Positions 52,925-61,846 of a stretch of 64,000 bases of DNA are shown piece by piece. The position numbers and the translations under genes were made by a program. The notes beneath the pieces are model-generated. The model saw only the letters and a program-made list of their open reading frames with translations. It was not told the DNA's origin and did not search any database. Within the stretch, counting starts at the first letter, position 1, and every line of letters begins with the position of its first letter. This DNA is from Aestuariivita sp. (GTDB lineage: Bacteria > Pseudomonadota > Alphaproteobacteria > Rhodobacterales > Rhodobacteraceae): assembly GCA_018401465.1 (NCBI GenBank), contig JAGYKE010000004.1, positions 1,054,001-1,118,000 on the forward strand, given 5' to 3'.

Positions 52925-53738
52925 TGCGCGGGGGCCGGTGCTGGCCCCGGCCAAGATCAACCTTGCGCTTCATGTCACGGGCCAACGCGCGGATGGGTAT
53001 CACCTGCTCGACAGTCTGGTGGTCTTCGCCGATCTGGGCGACCGGCTGACATTCGCCCCGGATGCCGCACCGCTCCGCCTTGATGTTACGGGGCCAATGG
53101 CGGCGGGTGTGCCCACCGACGACAGCAATCTCGTGATGCGCGCCGCGCGGGCAGCCGGGGTGACGACAGGGCGGATCACTCTGGACAAGCACCTGCCCGC
53201 AGCGGCGGGGATCGGGGGCGGGTCGTCCGACGCCGCAGCGATGCTGCGTCGCCTCGGCCATGTGCCCGCCGATGAAGGCCTGTCGCTGGGCGCGGATGTT
53301 CCGGTCTGCCTGCGCGCGCGCGCCACCCGCATGTCCGGGATCGGCGAAATCCTTGACGACGTGCCGGGCCTGCCGCCCGTTCCGGCCGTGTTGGTCAATC
53401 CGCGCGTCCCCGTCCCCACGGGGCCGGTCTTTCAGGGCCTTGCATCGAAGACCAACCCGCCCATGGGGGCCTTGCCCGACCGGCCCGACCTGCCGGGCCT
53501 GATCGGCTGGGTGGCCGCCCGGCGCAATGATCTGGAGCCGCCCGCGCTGACCCTGCAACCGGTGATCGGCGACGTGCTGGGCGCGCTGCGCGCCGAAGGG
53601 GCCGCGCTGGCCAGGATGAGCGGATCGGGCGCCACCTGTTTCGGGCTGTTCACCGGGGCGGAACTGGCCGGGGCAGCCGCCCGCGCCATCGCCACGGCGT
53701 ATCCCGGGTGGTGGGTCAGGGCCTGCCGGCTCACCTGA
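52908..53738 (+). CDS. ispE: 4-diphosphocytidyl-2-C-methyl-D-erythritol kinase
   Basis: A 276-aa GHMP kinase: [20 protein letters not shown] (catalytic Lys/Asp region, residues 13-32), ATP-binding [18 protein letters not shown] (near 101) and a C-terminal [11 protein letters not shown] motif. It is the fourth step of the MEP isoprenoid pathway. The ATG overlaps the TPR gene, indicating coupling. It converges with the polyprenyl synthase gene three bases away, so two isoprenoid genes are neighbours. Confidence 0.95.
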   Translation: MATAADARGPVLAPAKINLALHVTGQRADGYHLLDSLVVFADLGDRLTFAPDAAPLRLDVTGPMAAGVPTDDSNLVMRAARAAGVTTGRITLDKHLPAAAGIGGGSSDAAAMLRRLGHVPADEGLSLGADVPVCLRARATRMSGIGEILDDVPGLPPVPAVLVNPRVPVPTGPVFQGLASKTNPPMGALPDRPDLPGLIGWVAARRNDLEPPALTLQPVIGDVLGALRAEGAALARMSGSGATCFGLFTGAELAGAAARAIATAYPGWWVRACRLT

Positions 53739-53741
53739 GCG

Positions 53742-54740
53742 TCAGTTGAGCCGCGACACCACGTAATCGGCCAGATCGTGCAGCATGTCGCGGATCGGGT
53801 GCGCGGGCAGCGTCAGGATCGACGCGCGCGCGGTCGCGGCCCAGGCATTGGCGTCCTCGCGCGTCGCGTCGAGCGTGCCGTATTTCTCCATCAGCCGCAG
53901 CGCCTCTTCGAGGTCGCCGTCGACCTGCTTGCCCTTCTCGACCGTGCGCACCCAGAAGGCGCGTTCTTCCGTCGTGGCCTGCGCCACCGCCTTGATCACC
54001 GGCAAGGTCAGCTTGCGTTCGCGGAAATCGTCGCCGACATTCTTGCCGGTCTGCGCCGCATCACCCTGATAGTCGAGCAGATCGTCCGCGATCTGGAACG
54101 CGATGCCCAGCGCATCGCCATATTCGAACAGCGCGCGCACAAGGGTCTCATCCGCGCCCGCGATCACGCCGCCCACTTCGGTCGCGGCGGAAAACAGCGC
54201 GGCGGTCTTGCCGCGCACGACGCGCAGGTAGATGTCTTCGGTCGTGGCGAGGTTCTGCGCGGCGGTCAGCTGCAGCACCTCGCCTTCGGCGATGGTGGCA
54301 GCCGCGTCCGACAGGATGCGCAGCACGCGCATGTTGCCGGTATCGGTCATCAGCTGGAAGGACCGCGCAAAGAGATAGTCGCCGACAAGCACGCTCGACT
54401 TGTTGTCCCACAGCAGGTTCGCGGTGGGCCGCCCGCGCCGCTGGCGGCTTTCGTCGACGACGTCGTCGTGCAGAAGCGTAGCGGTGTGGATGAATTCGAC
54501 CGTCGCCGCCAAATGAACATGGAACGGCCCCGGATAGCCGCAGAGCGTCGCTGCCGCCAGCGTCAGCATCGGGCGCAGACGCTTGCCGCCTGCTTCGACC
54601 AGATGCGCCGTCACCTCGGGGATGCGCGGGGCATGTTCCGACGCCATGCGTTCGCGGATCAGCACGTTGACGGCGTCCATGTTGGACGCCAGCGCCTCGG
54701 CCAGACGTTCCTGAGGTTTCAGCGACACCGCACCGTCCAT
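53742..54740 (-). CDS. long-chain polyprenyl diphosphate synthase (ubiquinone side chain)
   Basis: A 332-aa trans-prenyltransferase with the first aspartate-rich motif LLHDDVVDESRQRRGRPTAN and the second FQIADDLLDYQGDAAQTGKNVGDDF, GGKRLRPMLTLAAA and the catalytic RGKTAALFSAATE region. Small residues before the first DDxxD motif (TATLLHDD) suit a long product, such as the C50 chain of ubiquinone-10. ATG 54740 is the family start; the frame is open to 55334 but contains no homology-like sequence there. Confidence 0.93.
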   Translation of the reverse strand: MDGAVSLKPQERLAEALASNMDAVNVLIRERMASEHAPRIPEVTAHLVEAGGKRLRPMLTLAAATLCGYPGPFHVHLAATVEFIHTATLLHDDVVDESRQRRGRPTANLLWDNKSSVLVGDYLFARSFQLMTDTGNMRVLRILSDAAATIAEGEVLQLTAAQNLATTEDIYLRVVRGKTAALFSAATEVGGVIAGADETLVRALFEYGDALGIAFQIADDLLDYQGDAAQTGKNVGDDFRERKLTLPVIKAVAQATTEERAFWVRTVEKGKQVDGDLEEALRLMEKYGTLDATREDANAWAATARASILTLPAHPIRDMLHDLADYVVSRLN

Positions 54741-54794
54741 TCCGACCCCTCGCCGGTCTCGACAACCGGGCCCCCGTGTTCTTAGATCACACCC

Positions 54795-55010
54795 ATGAAG
54801 GAACTTCTCCGCACGACCGATCCCACCGTGATCGCCTTCGCGTCCGCCCTTCTGGCGGGCGAGGGTATAGACTGCTTTCCCGTGGACGTAAACATGAGCG
54901 TGCTGGAAGGCGGCATCGGTGCGTTCCCGCGCCGCATGCTGGTGCGCGAAGACGATTACGACCGCGCCGCGCGGGCGATGCGCGACAACGGCATCGACGT
55001 CAGCACGTGA
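54795..55010 (+). CDS. DUF2007-domain small protein
   Basis: A 71-aa protein: MKELLRTTDPTVIAFASALL, then GIDCFPVDVNMSVLEGGIG and RRMLVREDDYDRAARAM, the standard pattern of DUF2007 (putative signal-transducing proteins with a ferredoxin-like fold). Function unknown. It is divergent from the polyprenyl synthase and its TGA overlaps the GTG start of the methyltransferase (GTGA). Confidence 0.85.
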   Translation: MKELLRTTDPTVIAFASALLAGEGIDCFPVDVNMSVLEGGIGAFPRRMLVREDDYDRAARAMRDNGIDVST

Positions 55011-55780
55011 CGGCGCGGTCTTCCGAGGGCCTGTCTCAGGATGCGTTCCTGGGGGGCCGCCTGCGGCTGTGGCAGCCCGTGTCGGGCTACCGCGCGGGGG
55101 TGGACCCGGTGCTTTTGGCCGCGGCGGTGCCCGCGCGGACGGGCGAGCATGTTCTCGATCTGGGCTGCGGCGCGGGGGCGGCGATGCTGTGCCTTGCCGC
55201 GCGGGTGCCGGGGCTGGTTCTGGCCGGGGTGGAACGGCAGGCTGAGTATGCCGCGCTCGCGCGGCGCAACGCGGAAGATGCCGGTCAGCAGGCCGAGATC
55301 GACGAGGCCTGCCTGACCCGACTGCCGCCCGCACTCACCGCGCGCAGTTTCGACCATGTCATCGCCAACCCGCCCTATTTCCACGCCGCCGCCGGTGCCG
55401 CCGCCCCCGATCCGGGGCGTGCTGCCGCCCGGGGCGAAGAGACGCCGCTGGCCGCATGGGTCGAGATCGCGGCGCGCCGTCTCAGGCCACGGGGGTATCT
55501 CCACCTGATCCAGCGCGCCGAACGTGTGCCCGAGCTTCTGTCGGTGGCCGGCGCGCGGCTGGGGTCGCTGGAACTCCTGCCGCTGGCGGCGCGGGACGGC
55601 CGCGCGCCCGACCTTGTCATCCTGCGCGCGCGCAAGGGGGGCAAGGCGCCGTTCCGCCTGCATGCGCCGCTGATTCTGCATGAAGGGGCGGTGCACCTGC
55701 GCGACGGCGACAGTTACCGCCCATGGGCGCAGGCGGTTCTGCGCGATGCGGCGCCGTTGCCCTGGCCGCAGGTGCGTTGA
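55007..55780 (+). CDS. tRNA1(Val) adenine-37 N6-methyltransferase-like enzyme
   Basis: A 257-aa class I SAM methyltransferase of the TrmN6/YfiC type: LWQPVSGYRAGVDPVLLAAA at the start, SAM motif VLDLGCGAGAAMLCLA, motif II LAGVERQ and the catalytic NPPYF tetrad of N6-adenine or glutamine methylases. GTG 55007 is part of a GTGA overlap with the DUF2007 gene. A 7-bp hairpin (55778-55795) spans its stop. Confidence 0.87.
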   Translation: MTARSSEGLSQDAFLGGRLRLWQPVSGYRAGVDPVLLAAAVPARTGEHVLDLGCGAGAAMLCLAARVPGLVLAGVERQAEYAALARRNAEDAGQQAEIDEACLTRLPPALTARSFDHVIANPPYFHAAAGAAAPDPGRAAARGEETPLAAWVEIAARRLRPRGYLHLIQRAERVPELLSVAGARLGSLELLPLAARDGRAPDLVILRARKGGKAPFRLHAPLILHEGAVHLRDGDSYRPWAQAVLRDAAPLPWPQVR

Positions 55781-55795
55781 AACCAGCCGGTTTCA
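55778..55795 (+). terminator. hairpin at the end of the methyltransferase gene
   Basis: TGAAACC-AGCC-GGTTTCA includes the stop codon. The stem is short and lacks a T run, so termination would be weak. Confidence 0.35.
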
Positions 55796-55886
55796 GAAAG
55801 TGTAAACCAAATGATGCACGCGCAGCGTGACAGAATGATGAAGCTGTGCTCCACTGACCCGGCAACCAACCCACAGGAGGACTGCC

Positions 55887-56051
55887 ATGAGTGTCAGCGC
55901 GCATTTGTCGGAACTGAAGAAGAAGCACCAGATGCTCGATTCCGAAGTCGAAGCAGCGCAGCGCGCGCCCGGGGTGGACGGTCTGCACCTCGCCAAGCTC
56001 AAGAAGAAGAAACTGCGTCTGAAGGAAGAGATCGAGCGTCTGTCGAACTGA
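55887..56051 (+). CDS. YdcH-family (DUF465) small coiled-coil protein
   Basis: A 54-aa protein too short for many gene finders: MSVSAHLSELKKKHQMLDSE, then EAAQRAPGVDGLHLAKLKKKKLRLKEEI, matching DUF465 (HLxxLxxKHxxLdxxI...LKKxKLxLKDEI). AGGAGG lies six bases before the ATG. Role unknown; family members are abundant small helical proteins. The next gene converges with it six bases away. Confidence 0.9.
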   Translation: MSVSAHLSELKKKHQMLDSEVEAAQRAPGVDGLHLAKLKKKKLRLKEEIERLSN

Positions 56052-56057
56052 CACCGA

Positions 56058-56921
56058 TCAACGGCCGAAGCTGGCGCGCGCGGCGATCGCCGCGCCGCCG
56101 GTGATCAGGATCGCCGACACGGCCAGTGCCCATGTCGGCGCGGCGATGCCTGTCGCCACAAGAACCAACGTCGACAACAGGGGCGCGGCATAGGATGCGG
56201 TGCCCAAAAGCTGGATGTCGCCACGTTTGACGCCGATGTCCCAGACATAGAAGGCCAACCCTACTGGCCCCAGACCCAGCGCGATGGCCGCCGCCCAACC
56301 GGTGGCACCGCCCGGCCAGACGGTGTCTTCCAGCGCCAGATGCAGGACCGCCGACAGAAGCGCCGTCGCCAGACAGAACACCGCGACCGTCGCTGTCGGT
56401 GCCGTGCCGATCCGGCGCGAGATGACGGAATAGCCGGCCCATGTCAGCGCACACAGAAGCGCCAGCCCATAGCCGGGCAGCGCCTCGGCCCGGAAGCCCG
56501 TGCCGCCGCCGGTGACGATCAGCGCGGCCCCCAGGAAGGCCAACGCCGCCCCCGCCAGATGCCCGGCGCGCAGGCGTTCCCCGGGCAGGAGGCCCGACAG
56601 GATCACGATCAGCAGCGGCCAGAGATAGGCGATCAGCCCCGCCTCGGCCGCGGGCGCCAGCCGCAGCGCCGAGAAGTAGAGCGCGTGATACCCGAAAAGT
56701 CCCGCCGTCCCGAAGGCATAGACGCGCCACGACACAGCGCGCAACTGCGCGAAACCGCCTGTCATCGCGACCCAGATGAGCCCGATCGCGCCGCCGATGG
56801 AAAAGCAGATCGCGTTCAGAAGGAAGGGCGGTGCAGGTGCCGTACCCACCGTGAAAAAGGCAAGCAGCGACCAGAGCAGAACTGCCCCGAACCCGATCCC
56901 GGTGGCGGCAAGGCGTGTCAT
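56058..56921 (-). CDS. EamA/DMT-family transporter
   Basis: A 287-aa protein of about ten transmembrane segments in two EamA halves (LWSLLAFFTVGTAPAPPFLLNAICFSIGG; GLALLCALTWAGYSVISRRIG). Such proteins export amino acids or other metabolites. The start overlaps the stop of the LysR gene, so the pair is one operon and the LysR protein may control its own exporter. Confidence 0.88.
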   Translation of the reverse strand: MTRLAATGIGFGAVLLWSLLAFFTVGTAPAPPFLLNAICFSIGGAIGLIWVAMTGGFAQLRAVSWRVYAFGTAGLFGYHALYFSALRLAPAAEAGLIAYLWPLLIVILSGLLPGERLRAGHLAGAALAFLGAALIVTGGGTGFRAEALPGYGLALLCALTWAGYSVISRRIGTAPTATVAVFCLATALLSAVLHLALEDTVWPGGATGWAAAIALGLGPVGLAFYVWDIGVKRGDIQLLGTASYAAPLLSTLVLVATGIAAPTWALAVSAILITGGAAIAARASFGR

Positions 56922-57865
56922 TCGGGGGCCACGTCCGCGGCGGGAATGATGGTCAGGCTTTCGGTGACTGACGCGGTCTTGTCGATCTCGGCCACGATCC
57001 AGTCGCGGAAGGCGCGGATATGGGGGCGATCTTCCGCGCCCTTCGGGCAGAGAAAGCGGAAATGCGCCGTGGTCGACAGTGCCACCCGGTAGGGCGCGAC
57101 AAGGCGGCCTTCGTAGATATCCTTGATCACCAGTGCCCGGCGGCCCAGCACGATGCCCACACCGGCCAGCGCCGCGTCGACCGCGTGATCGGCCTGCGAA
57201 AAGTGTGGCCCGTGCAGCGGCCTGTGGTCGATGCCCACGGCGCGGAACCAGGCGGGCCAGTCGCAGGGCGGGTCAAGAAAATCTATCGAATCGTCGAAGA
57301 TCAGCGGTGCGGTCTTCAGGCTTTCGGGCGTGGGGTAGGCACGCGCGAGATCGGGTGTCATCACCGGGGTCACCCATTCGAAGGCCAGCGGAAGGGCATA
57401 AAGATCCGGATCGGGGCCATAGCCGAAGCGGATCGCCACGTCGATTTCGTCGCGGTCGAAATCCATGATGCGCAGCGACGCGATGAAGCGCAGGTCGATC
57501 TCGGGATGCGCCTGCGCGAACTGGTAAAGCCGCGGCGCCAGCCACTTGGCGGTGAAGGCAGGTCCAGCCGTCACGTTCAGCGTGGTCGTGTCATGCAGGC
57601 GGCGCGTCGCACGCCAGGCGGCGTGCAGGCGCTGGAACGCATCCTCGACCCCCGGGGCAAGGGTGCGGCCTGCCTCGGTCAGCTCTACCGCGCGGTTCAG
57701 CCGCTTGAAGACGGGTTCGCCCAGATGGTCTTCAAGCGACTTGATCTGAAAGGACAGCGCCGCGGGCGTCACGTTCAGCTCTTCCGCCGCCTTGGCGAAA
57801 GACATGTGCCGCGCGGCGGCGTCGAAGGCGCGCAATGCGGTCAGGGGTGGCAGGCGATCGGGCAT
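56918..57865 (-). CDS. LysR-type regulator, GcvA-like
   Basis: A 315-aa LysR protein with N-terminal LPPLTALRAFDAAARHMSFAKAAEELNVTPAALSFQIKSLE (residues 5-45) and the GcvA-type signatures LNVTAGPAFTAKWLAPRLYQF and DFDRDEIDVAIRFGYG. GcvA-like proteins regulate many different targets. It lies upstream of, and overlaps, the EamA gene and is divergent from the 39-aa gene. Confidence 0.9.
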   Translation of the reverse strand: MPDRLPPLTALRAFDAAARHMSFAKAAEELNVTPAALSFQIKSLEDHLGEPVFKRLNRAVELTEAGRTLAPGVEDAFQRLHAAWRATRRLHDTTTLNVTAGPAFTAKWLAPRLYQFAQAHPEIDLRFIASLRIMDFDRDEIDVAIRFGYGPDPDLYALPLAFEWVTPVMTPDLARAYPTPESLKTAPLIFDDSIDFLDPPCDWPAWFRAVGIDHRPLHGPHFSQADHAVDAALAGVGIVLGRRALVIKDIYEGRLVAPYRVALSTTAHFRFLCPKGAEDRPHIRAFRDWIVAEIDKTASVTESLTIIPAADVAPE

Positions 57866-57976
57866 GTTCGGTTAAATAGAGCTTGTGTGAACCCTTGGAA
57901 AGTCTCGTTTGTCGGGCGGGCCTGCATTGGCCATGTTGCAGGGCAGGATCTCACCGTACCTACAAGGACCGAAACC

Positions 57977-58096
57977 ATGATCGAGACGCAAGTCACCCTT
58001 GCCACCCGCCGCGCCTATGAGGTTGCGCATGCTGAACGCGCGCGTGCCATCCGCGCCGCGCTGGGCTGGCTGTTCCCGTCGACTGCCGCGCGCTGA
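57977..58096 (+). CDS. 39-aa microprotein (RSP_7527-like)
   Basis: A very small gene, MIETQVTLATRRAYEVAHAE, RARAIRAALGWLFPSTAAR. The ARAERAxxIRxAL...WLF pattern resembles short helical proteins annotated in Rhodobacter as the RSP_7527 family. A perfect 13-bp terminator follows 15 bp after the stop, supporting a real transcript. Function unknown. The ATG is preceded by AAGGACCGAAACC. Confidence 0.7.
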   Translation: MIETQVTLATRRAYEVAHAERARAIRAALGWLFPSTAAR

Positions 58097-58111
58097 GGCG
58101 GGCCGCAAGAA

Positions 58112-58141
58112 AAAGGGGCCGGTCCTGCGACCGGCCCCTTT
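58112..58141. terminator. bidirectional intrinsic terminator
   Basis: A perfect 13-bp stem (AAAGGGGCCGGTC / GACCGGCCCCTTT, loop CTGC) with an A-rich 5' side and T-rich 3' side stands between the 39-aa gene and the end of phaB. It can terminate both strands. Confidence 0.85.
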
Positions 58142-58161
58142 GCATTCGCGGATGATGCGGT

Positions 58162-58884
58162 TCAGACGAAGAACTGCGCGCCGTTGGCCGAAATGGTCGA
58201 CCCGTTGATGAAGCCCGAATTCTCGGACGCAAGGAAGCTCACGCAGCGGGCGATTTCCTCGGGCGTGCCAAGGCGGCCCGCCGGGATGCCCGCGATGATC
58301 TTGTCGCGCACGGATTCGTCGATGGCCATGACCATCTCGGTCGCAATGTAACCCGGGCAGATCGCGTTCGCGGTGATGCCGAACTTGGCCCCTTCCTGGG
58401 CCAGCGATTTCACGATGCCGAGATCGCCCGCCTTGGTCGCGGCATAGTTCACCTGACCCGCCTGGCCCTTCTGGCCGTTGATCGACGAGATCACGATGAC
58501 GCGGCCGAACTTGCGATCGCGCATGCCCGGCCAGACCGGGTGGACGGTGTTGAAGACGCCGGTGAGGTTCGTGTCGATCACGTCCTTCCACTGCTGCGGC
58601 GTCATGCGGTGGAACATCGCGTCCTTCGTGATGCCCGCATTGGCGACGACGGTGTCGATCGGGCCCAGATCGGCTTCGACCTGCGCGATGCCCGCGGCCG
58701 AGGCGTCGTAATCGGCCACGTTCCACTTGTAGGTCTTGATTCCGGTTTCCGCGGTGAACTTCGCGGCGGCTTCGTCATTGCCGGCGTAAGTTGCCGCCAC
58801 CTGATAGCCGTCGGCCTTCAGCGCCTTGGAAATCGCTTCGCCGATGCCCCGGCTGCCGCCGGTGACGAGTGCAACTCGTGCCAT
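58162..58884 (-). CDS. phaB: acetoacetyl-CoA reductase
   Basis: A 240-aa short-chain dehydrogenase: ALVTGGSRGIGEAISKAL, VANAGITKDAMFHRMTPQQW, VIVISSINGQKGQAGQVNYAATKAG (Ser and YxxxK catalytic residues) and ICPGYIATEMV. It makes (R)-3-hydroxybutyryl-CoA with NADPH for poly-3-hydroxybutyrate. It follows phaA by 137 bp, with a GC hairpin between. Confidence 0.95.
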   Translation of the reverse strand: MARVALVTGGSRGIGEAISKALKADGYQVAATYAGNDEAAAKFTAETGIKTYKWNVADYDASAAGIAQVEADLGPIDTVVANAGITKDAMFHRMTPQQWKDVIDTNLTGVFNTVHPVWPGMRDRKFGRVIVISSINGQKGQAGQVNYAATKAGDLGIVKSLAQEGAKFGITANAICPGYIATEMVMAIDESVRDKIIAGIPAGRLGTPEEIARCVSFLASENSGFINGSTISANGAQFFV

Positions 58885-58985
58885 ATTGGGTCTCCGTCCC
58901 TTGTCTGTCTGGTAAGGTTCTTACATTTCGAAGCCCGGATGCGCAACAATGTTGCTTTGCGAAATTGTCGCGGCCGGGGTGTCGG

Positions 58986-59015
58986 CAAGGGCGCCGCGCG
59001 GCGCCCCCGCCCTTG
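58986..59015 (-). promoter_or_regulatory. phaA-phaB intergenic hairpin
   Basis: A nested GC-rich structure: CAAGGGCG pairs with CGCCCTTG around the palindrome GGGCGCCG-CG-CGGCGCCC, six bases after the phaA stop. It is probably an attenuator or mRNA-end element giving unequal phaA and phaB expression. Confidence 0.5.
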
Positions 59016-59021
59016 TCCGGA

Positions 59022-60197
59022 TCAGGGACGTTCGATGCACATCGCCACGCCCATGCCGCCGCCGATGCACAGCGTGGCGAGGCCCTTCTTCGCACCGCGG
59101 CGCTTCATCTCGAACAGCAGCGTGTTGAGGATGCGCGCTCCGCTCGCGCCGATCGGGTGGCCGATGGCGATGGCGCCGCCGTTCACGTTCACGATGGCCG
59201 GATCCCAGCCCATGTCCTTGTTCACGGCGCAGGCCTGCGCTGCGAAGGCTTCGTTCGCTTCGACGAGGTCGAGGTCTTCGGCCTTCCAGCCGGCCTTTTC
59301 CAGCGCCTTGCGGCTCGCGAAGATCGGGCCGACGCCCATGATCGACGGATCAAGCCCTGCGGTCGCGTAGGAGGCGATGCGGGCAAGAGGTTCGATCCCG
59401 CGGCGTTCCGCGTCATCCGCGCTCATCAGCAGGACGCCCGCCGCTCCGTCGTTCAGGCCCGATGCGTTGGCCGCCGTCACGCTGCCGTCCTTGGTGAAGG
59501 CCGGGCGCAGTTTCTGCATGGCGTCGATCGTCGCGCCGTGGCGGATATATTCGTCGCTGTCCATCACCACGTCGCCTTTGCGGGTCTTGATGATGAAGGG
59601 GATGATCTCGTCCGCGAACTTGCCGGCCTTCTGGGCGGCTTCGGCCTTGTTCTGGCTGGCGACGGCGAATTCGTCCTGCATTTCGCGGCTGATCTGCCAC
59701 TGCTGGGCGACGTTCTCGGCGGTTTGGCCCATGTGATAGCCGTGGAAGGCATCCCACAGGCCGTCGCGGATCATCGTGTCGATATAGGTCATGTCGCCCA
59801 TCTTGTGACCGGCGCGCAGGTTGGCGGCGTGCGGCGACAGGGTCATGTTCTCCTGCCCGCCGGCGGCGATGATCGCGGCGTCGCCCAGCTGGATGTGCTG
59901 GGCGCCCAGCGCCACGGCGCGCAGGCCCGACCCGCAGACCTGGTTGATGCTCCAGGCGGCGCTTTCCTTCGGCAGGCCTGCATTGATATGCGCCTGGCGC
60001 GCGGGGTTCTGGCCCTGCGCCGCGGTCAGCACCTGGCCCAGGATGGTTTCCGACACTTCGCCCTTGTCGATGCCGGCGCGGTCGACCAGCGCCGACAGAA
60101 CGGCGGCGCCCAGATCATGCGCGGGTGTGTTGGCGAAGGATCCGCCGAAGCTGCCGACGCCGGTGCGGGCGGCGGATGCGATAACTACATTGGTCAT
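59022..60197 (-). CDS. phaA: acetyl-CoA C-acetyltransferase (beta-ketothiolase)
   Basis: A 391-aa thiolase with nucleophile C88 in [37 protein letters not shown]-type His motif ([17 protein letters not shown]) and the second Cys in [11 protein letters not shown]. It condenses two acetyl-CoA. ATG 60197 gives the usual [15 protein letters not shown] start; the frame is open to 60401 without homology. Confidence 0.96.
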   Translation of the reverse strand: MTNVVIASAARTGVGSFGGSFANTPAHDLGAAVLSALVDRAGIDKGEVSETILGQVLTAAQGQNPARQAHINAGLPKESAAWSINQVCGSGLRAVALGAQHIQLGDAAIIAAGGQENMTLSPHAANLRAGHKMGDMTYIDTMIRDGLWDAFHGYHMGQTAENVAQQWQISREMQDEFAVASQNKAEAAQKAGKFADEIIPFIIKTRKGDVVMDSDEYIRHGATIDAMQKLRPAFTKDGSVTAANASGLNDGAAGVLLMSADDAERRGIEPLARIASYATAGLDPSIMGVGPIFASRKALEKAGWKAEDLDLVEANEAFAAQACAVNKDMGWDPAIVNVNGGAIAIGHPIGASGARILNTLLFEMKRRGAKKGLATLCIGGGMGVAMCIERP

Positions 60198-60322
60198 GGG
60201 TCCTGTCCTCTGGCCTTGGATGCTGCGGCGCGGGCAGCGCGCAGGCTGGCACGGTCCCCTGCGGTCCGGCCTTCGGGGGCGGGATAGCGAATCGCGCAAG
60301 GTGCGGCAACAGACAGGGTGTC

Positions 60323-61162
60323 TCAGGCGGCGGCCTCGTTCGTGGGTTTCAGCCAGGGCGGGCGCACCGTGGGTGCACCGAAGAGATAGCCCTGAAGGCA
60401 ATCGACGCCGAGTGTGGCAAGCGTCTCGGCCTCGCCCCGTGTTTCCACCGCTTCGGCGATCACGGCGAGATCAAGACTGCGCGCCATGGCGATCAGCGCG
60501 CGCGCCAGCATCGCGGTATCGGCGTCGCGGTCGATCCCGCGCACGAACTGGGCGTCGATCTTGACCGCGTCGAACAGAAGCTGCCGAAAGTGGCGCATCG
60601 CGATGTCACCCGATCCGAAATCGTCGAGCGCGAAAGCGATGCCGAGCGGGCGCAGGTCGTCGATGAAATCGGCGACGAGTTCCGGCACCCGCATGACCGA
60701 GGCTTCCGACATCTCGAGGATCAGCCGTTCGCCGATATGCGCGTCGCGGGCAAGGAACCTCTCAAGGATGCGCCGCCACGCCTTGTATCCGATGGACCGC
60801 GCCGACATGTTGATCGACAGCCGCAGCTTGGCATTGCCTTCCAGCGCCTTCAGCCCCAGCCGCAGCGCCGCACAGTCGAGTTCACGGCCAAGCTCGGTCT
60901 CTTCCACGACGGTGATGAAATCCCGCGCGGGGATCACCCGGCCCGTGGGGTCGAGCACGCGGATCAGCCCTTCGTAGAATCCGGTGTCATGGGGCGGGCG
61001 GGCCTGCATCACGGGCTGATAGGCCAGCATCACCTCGCCCGCGGCGACGGCGCGGGCGACCATGCCGATCACACCGCTGTCGCGCCGGTGCAGAGCCGAT
61101 TCGAGCGGGCTGCCCGCACCGGCCGGCACATCGGCCATCGCGCGCCTGTCCTTGCCTGCCAT
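60323..61162 (-). CDS. stand-alone EAL-domain cyclic-di-GMP phosphodiesterase
   Basis: A 279-aa EAL protein with no GGDEF or sensor domain. Catalytic signatures are present: [10 protein letters not shown] (EGL in place of EAL), [41 protein letters not shown] and QGYLFGAP. All metal and Lys/Glu catalytic residues can be matched, so it is likely to hydrolyse c-di-GMP. ATG 61162 is preferred to GTG 61177. It follows phaA in the same direction by 125 bp as a separate unit and is divergent from tag. Confidence 0.88.
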   Translation of the reverse strand: MAGKDRRAMADVPAGAGSPLESALHRRDSGVIGMVARAVAAGEVMLAYQPVMQARPPHDTGFYEGLIRVLDPTGRVIPARDFITVVEETELGRELDCAALRLGLKALEGNAKLRLSINMSARSIGYKAWRRILERFLARDAHIGERLILEMSEASVMRVPELVADFIDDLRPLGIAFALDDFGSGDIAMRHFRQLLFDAVKIDAQFVRGIDRDADTAMLARALIAMARSLDLAVIAEAVETRGEAETLATLGVDCLQGYLFGAPTVRPPWLKPTNEAAA

Positions 61163-61279
61163 GCCCCCGCCTTTCACTGACGATCCCGCGCGCAGCTTCT
61201 TCGCGCGGACCTAACAAGCCGTTAAGCTTCGGATTCGACACGAATTGCCGTGATCTTCGCGGCGGAAAGGCAGGGCGCG

Positions 61280-61846
61280 ATGGAACGCTGCGGCTGGGCG
61301 GGGCCCGAACAGATTTATCTCGATTACCACGATACCGAATGGGGCGTGCCGGAACGCGATGCGCGGGCGCTTTGGGAAAAGCTGATCCTCGATGGCTTTC
61401 AGGCGGGGCTGTCCTGGATCACCATCTTGAAAAAGCGCGACAATTTCCGCGCGGCCTTCGCGGGATTCGACCCCGAAACGATCGCCGGGTGGGGCGAGGG
61501 CGAGATCGCGCGCTGCCTTGCCGACCCGGGCATCATCCGCCACCGGGGCAAGATCGAGGCGACATTGGGCAATGCGCGCGCCTTCGTCGCTATGCAGGAC
61601 CGCGGCGGCTTCGACGCCTTCCTGTGGGATTACGTGGATGGCCGCCCGATCCAGAACCGCTGGGCCAAAATGGCCGAGGTGCCCGCGTTCACTCCGCTGT
61701 CCGAACGCATTTCCAAGGACCTGAAGAAGGCGGGGTTCCGGTTCTGCGGGCCGACTATCGTCTATGCCTTCATGCAGGCGACGGGGCTGGTGAACGACCA
61801 CCTTGTCACCTGCCACCGCCACGGCCCCTGCGCCGCGATGGGCTAA
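61280..61846 (+). CDS. tag: DNA-3-methyladenine glycosylase I
   Basis: A 188-aa TagI: MERCGWAGPEQIYLDYHDTEWGVP with the N-terminal zinc Cys, LFxKLxLDGFQAGLSWITILKKR-type region, catalytic-pocket NRW, GFRFCGPTIVYAFMQATGLVNDH and the C-terminal zinc HLVTCHRHGPC. It removes 3-methyladenine in base-excision repair. ATG 61280 follows GGAAAGGCAGGG. Its stop overlaps the SGNH gene stop. Confidence 0.95.
   Translation: MERCGWAGPEQIYLDYHDTEWGVPERDARALWEKLILDGFQAGLSWITILKKRDNFRAAFAGFDPETIAGWGEGEIARCLADPGIIRHRGKIEATLGNARAFVAMQDRGGFDAFLWDYVDGRPIQNRWAKMAEVPAFTPLSERISKDLKKAGFRFCGPTIVYAFMQATGLVNDHLVTCHRHGPCAAMG

Noticed and set aside
54741-55334. N-terminal extension of the polyprenyl synthase frame
   Set aside because: Pro/Arg-rich, antisense to the DUF2007 and methyltransferase genes; the family start is at 54740.
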